From the NCBI GenBank assembly GCA_964649745.1, contig CAZYQI010000002.1, positions 62,001 through 126,000 on the forward strand: a stretch of 64,000 nt of DNA. Direction: 5' to 3'. This DNA is from CAZEHS01 sp964649745 (GTDB taxonomy: Bacteria > Bacillota > Clostridia > Peptostreptococcales > Acidaminobacteraceae). Below, one piece after another: positions 61,497-64,000 of this stretch. The notes under the pieces are model-generated. The model worked only from the letters and a program-made list of their open reading frames with translations, was not told the DNA's origin and ran no database searches. Numbering within the stretch: position 1 is the stretch's first letter; the number at the start of each line of letters is the position of its first letter. Made by a program: the position numbers and the translations under genes.

Positions 61497-62365
61497 TACA
61501 CACCTCACGGGGTACGTATAATAAACGGTTAGACAGGGCTGCCACAATTGCCCTCTGGGTGCTTGCCCTTGTTGTCGCGGCCATTGTGCTGTTCTTTCTT
61601 TGGATCATCGTCAGTCGGGGCATTATGAAAATCACGCCACAGTTTCTAATGGCCCCACCCCAGGACATGGATGCCGGGGGTGGAATTGGTCCGTTTCTGT
61701 TCAATTCCTTTTATGTGCTGTGTCTGTCGATGCTGTTTTCCATACCCATTGGACTGGGGGCGGGGATCTATCTGGCAGAGTATGCCCGGGATGGTCGTAT
61801 GACACGCTATCTGCGTATGAGCGTCGAAGCATTGGCTTCGGTGCCTTCCATCATATTTGGTTTGTTTGGAATGGCGCTTTTTGTTGACTATTTCCAGGTT
61901 GGTCTGACCATTCTGGGGGCCTCTGTCAGTCTGGCACTTTTGAATCTGCCTGTTTTGACCCGCGTTACGGAAGAATCCATACTGGCAGTGCCCCGGGAAC
62001 TGCGGGAAGCGGCCATGGCACTGGGGTCCACCCGAACCCAGTGTATTCTGACCGTTGTGGTGCCCGCAGCCCTTGGGGGAATCATCACCGGCATCGGTTT
62101 GGTGGCCGGACGGGCATTCGGTGAATCGGCAGTAATTCTGCTGACTGCGGGGACCTCTTCATCGGGGAACCCATGGGACTTCAGCCTCTTTTCCTCAGGG
62201 GGTACCTTGGCGGTTCATTTATGGTATGTTCAGGCGGAGGCGATTGTGCCCGATGCCAGGGAAATTGCAGATAAGGCATCTGCAGTCCTCGTCATTGTGG
62301 CCCTGATGTTCAACTTTTTACTTCGGCTGCCGGTTCTTATAAACAAACGGTTGATGGGTAACTGA
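61493..62365 (+). CDS. pstA: Phosphate ABC transporter permease PstA
   Basis: A 290-residue permease with six membrane segments. Family blocks are GPFLFNSFYVLCLSMLFSIP, IYLAEYARDGRMTRYLRMSV, ASVPSIIFGLFGMALFV, AAMALGSTRTQCILTVVVPAA and GRAFGESAVILLTAG. The ATG overlaps the pstC stop (ATGA) and has GGGGGAA upstream. The operon ends here: a terminator follows within 20 bp, so neither pstB (ATPase) nor phoU is present, and the ATPase must come from elsewhere in the genome. Confidence 0.93.
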   Translation: MIHTSRGTYNKRLDRAATIALWVLALVVAAIVLFFLWIIVSRGIMKITPQFLMAPPQDMDAGGGIGPFLFNSFYVLCLSMLFSIPIGLGAGIYLAEYARDGRMTRYLRMSVEALASVPSIIFGLFGMALFVDYFQVGLTILGASVSLALLNLPVLTRVTEESILAVPRELREAAMALGSTRTQCILTVVVPAALGGIITGIGLVAGRAFGESAVILLTAGTSSSGNPWDFSLFSSGGTLAVHLWYVQAEAIVPDAREIADKASAVLVIVALMFNFLLRLPVLINKRLMGN

Positions 62366-62382
62366 GAAAAAGCAGCGTAAAG

Positions 62383-62420
62383 ACCGGCATCGGAGATTGG
62401 ATCTCTGATGCCGGCCCTTT
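62383..62420. terminator. Bidirectional terminator after pstA
   Basis: CCGGCATCGGAGAT pairs with ATCTCTGATGCCGG, followed by CCCTTT. It also follows the converging chemoreceptor gene. Confidence 0.85.
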
Positions 62421-62440
62421 GATGTTTCCCGGTTAACGGG

Positions 62441-64000
62441 TTATGCACAGTGCTCACCGGGGAACAGATACAACGGCTCAATCCGGGAGAGGTTTGTTTC
62501 CGGCACAGCTTCCGTCGGAGAATCTACTTTGAATCGGGAGACAAGGTGCACAAGGATGGAAGACTGGTTTTCGATATGGACAGAATTGTGGGTGACGATG
62601 TCGGCCTGATCTACGATGCCTATGACCTTTTCTGCGATGTGGCCGGTACCGAGACTGCATTCGGTGGCAGCTTCAGTAATCTCTTTAGCCGTATGGACAA
62701 CGCTTTGAATGGAGTGGAAGAGCTGGGAGGTGGTTTCCTTGAAGCCAAGAGACATCTCATTAAAATACCCGGCATCGGCCTGATATTGCCGGCTGGTTTC
62801 CACCAGGGTGCCATAGTCTGTCATAATCTGTTCCTCGATGAACCTGAGCATTTTTTCAGAGGTCCTGGCCAGGCTTTCCACGGAAGCGGTGATCCCTTCA
62901 GCGGTGGCCCGGATTCCGGCCACGTTTTTTTGCGATTCCTCCGCCAGCTTTCGGATTTCTGCTGCCACCACTGCAAATCCCCGACCCGCATCACCGGCAC
63001 GGGCGGCTTCGATAGCGGCATTCAAGGCCAGCAGGTTGGTTTGGGTGGCAATCTGCTGAATGGCCTTGGCCATCCTGTCAATATGGGAAACTCCGTGGGA
63101 TTCCTGAATGGCGTCTTGGATTTCGATCCGTGTCTGATGATAAAGTGCCTCGGTTCTTAGTTTGGAATCCCAAGCCTGCACGGCTACCTGGTCGGCTTTG
63201 CTGTGGATCCTATCGGAAAAAGCGGCGCCATCCAGGGCCTTTTGGGCGATTGCCTCAACAGAGGAGGCTATGCTTTCAAGGGTTTGGCGGATTTCTTCCG
63301 AGGAGGCGGTGGTTTCCTGCATGGCCGCTGAAAGCTGCTGTGTTGTTGAAGTAACGGCTTTAGCCCTGTCCTGGAGATGTTGGATGCTTTGTTTTGATTC
63401 CCCTGCAGACTGATTGATTCCATTGCTTTCGTCAATGACAGCGCTAACCAGGCTGCGGATATTTTCCAGGAATCGGTTGACAGCTCCAGCCATTTTTCCG
63501 ATTTCGTCCTTGCCGGCAATGGCAATAGGCTTTGTAAGGTCTCCGCCGCAGTCAGCCAGGGCATTCAAACCGTTTTCCAACTCTTTCAGGGGTCTTAGGA
63601 TACCCCGAGTGGTCATAACCCCCAAGACAACAGCTGCCAGAAACCCGGCCAGAATGGAAAAAATTGAAATGATGATAATTTGCCGAACGCCCTCATCGGC
63701 AGCGAACTGACTGTCTGCAGCAGCCGTTTTGTTGATTTCAGCCAACTGCACCAGAAACCCATGAGATTTTGAAAGCGTGACCGCGGTAGGTCCCAGCAGC
63801 TGATCCTTCATCAACTGGTAGTTTTCCTCACTGGGATTTGATTCGTAGGCCGCCGCCATCCCAGAAAGCATGCGGGCATTCTCTGTCCAAGCCTGCCAGG
63901 CAGGGGTCAGCTCTTCCAGCAGAGCACTCTCTTCAGGTGTATGAGGCAGCATGGAATAATCATTCCACGCCTGATCGATCCGTATAAAGGCCTCCTCAAT
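62441..64000 (-). CDS. Methyl-accepting chemotaxis protein (5' end beyond the window)
   Basis: About 519 residues are visible; the frame is open to the window edge, so the true N-terminus, probably with a first membrane segment, is missing. The visible start resembles a four-helix-bundle sensor (AWNDYSMLPHTPEESALLEE). A membrane segment (IIIISIFSILAGFLAAVVLGV), HAMP (with RPLKELENGLNALADCGGDL) and a signalling domain follow. The hairpin tip includes IATQTNLLALNAAIEAARAG. It lacks an obvious C-terminal CheR-binding pentapeptide (ends GEHCA). It is a second chemoreceptor type in the window, distinct from the dCache one. Confidence 0.88.
   Translation of the reverse strand: MEEAFIRIDQAWNDYSMLPHTPEESALLEELTPAWQAWTENARMLSGMAAAYESNPSEENYQLMKDQLLGPTAVTLSKSHGFLVQLAEINKTAAADSQFAADEGVRQIIIISIFSILAGFLAAVVLGVMTTRGILRPLKELENGLNALADCGGDLTKPIAIAGKDEIGKMAGAVNRFLENIRSLVSAVIDESNGINQSAGESKQSIQHLQDRAKAVTSTTQQLSAAMQETTASSEEIRQTLESIASSVEAIAQKALDGAAFSDRIHSKADQVAVQAWDSKLRTEALYHQTRIEIQDAIQESHGVSHIDRMAKAIQQIATQTNLLALNAAIEAARAGDAGRGFAVVAAEIRKLAEESQKNVAGIRATAEGITASVESLARTSEKMLRFIEEQIMTDYGTLVETSRQYQADAGYFNEMSLGFKETTSQLFHSIQSVVHTAKEITEAATECSLGTGHIAEKVIGIVDQADIVTHNSVHIENQSSILVHLVSRFKVDSPTEAVPETNLSRIEPLYLFPGEHCA

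Overview
The window looks like a chromosomal segment of an anaerobic, Gram-positive Clostridia-type bacterium (Bacillota). This rests on the gene content: an S-layer protein with three SLH domains, an LTA-synthase-family enzyme, a CdaR/PucR regulator, a GlnK/GlnL-type two-component pair, sigma-54 activators, a Bcd-EtfBA acyl-CoA reduction set, strong AGGAGG ribosome sites and many intrinsic terminators. Base composition is near 50% G+C by eye. No tRNA, rRNA, CRISPR array, prophage or intact insertion sequence was found. The genus is not resolvable from the sequence alone.

Layout. 1-6.8 kb: the end of a threonine-dehydrogenase-type gene, a 1,496-residue SLH surface protein with near-identical tandem repeats, and a second zinc alcohol dehydrogenase. 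6.9-11.9 kb: a PLD-family membrane protein, then an operon of ECF sigma factor, zinc-finger anti-sigma factor and a two-gene ABC exporter. 12-20 kb: a signalling block with an OmpR-family regulator, a chemoreceptor, a diguanylate cyclase carrying a wrecked EAL domain, and a Cache histidine kinase. 20-29 kb: a polyphosphate block with ppx, ppk1, a DUF1846 gene, a two-component system and PPK2. 29-32.9 kb: a second ECF sigma/anti-sigma pair, a lipoprotein and a DEAD-box helicase. 33-41.5 kb: an orphan MalK-type ATPase with a PucR-like regulator, a TraX-like membrane protein, an inositol-phosphatase-family enzyme, an LtaS-like enzyme, a radical SAM protein and an acyltransferase. 41.5-49 kb: homoserine dehydrogenase, RmuC, small envelope and zinc-ribbon proteins, a phosphodiester-glycosidase-family protein and a three-gene kinase/kinase/regulator cluster. 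49-58.4 kb: two sigma-54 activator loci. 58.5-62.4 kb: a phosphate-uptake operon. The right edge cuts a chemoreceptor gene.

Two regulatory systems stand out. First, canonical -24/-12 (sigma-54) promoters lie where two PAS-AAA+-HTH activators predict them. A divergent pair sits between an acetoacetyl-CoA-reductase-like fabG and the bcd-etfB-etfA-maoC operon, and a third sits in front of a DMT exporter divergent from the second activator. Candidate activator sites (AGTGTC[C/T]AC) occur both at the acyl-CoA promoters and in front of the first activator gene. Second, hexamers of the form NNTAAC repeated every 11 bp, typical of PhoB/OmpR-family binding, occur five times in a row before the pst operon, ending 10 bp from a -10 box. 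Related 11-bp arrays flank the response-regulator gene near 12-13 kb. With ppx, ppk1, PPK2 and the pst genes in one 43-kb stretch, phosphate/polyphosphate physiology is a clear theme. The pst operon itself has no pstB or phoU before its terminator and begins with an unrecognised exported beta-propeller-like protein.
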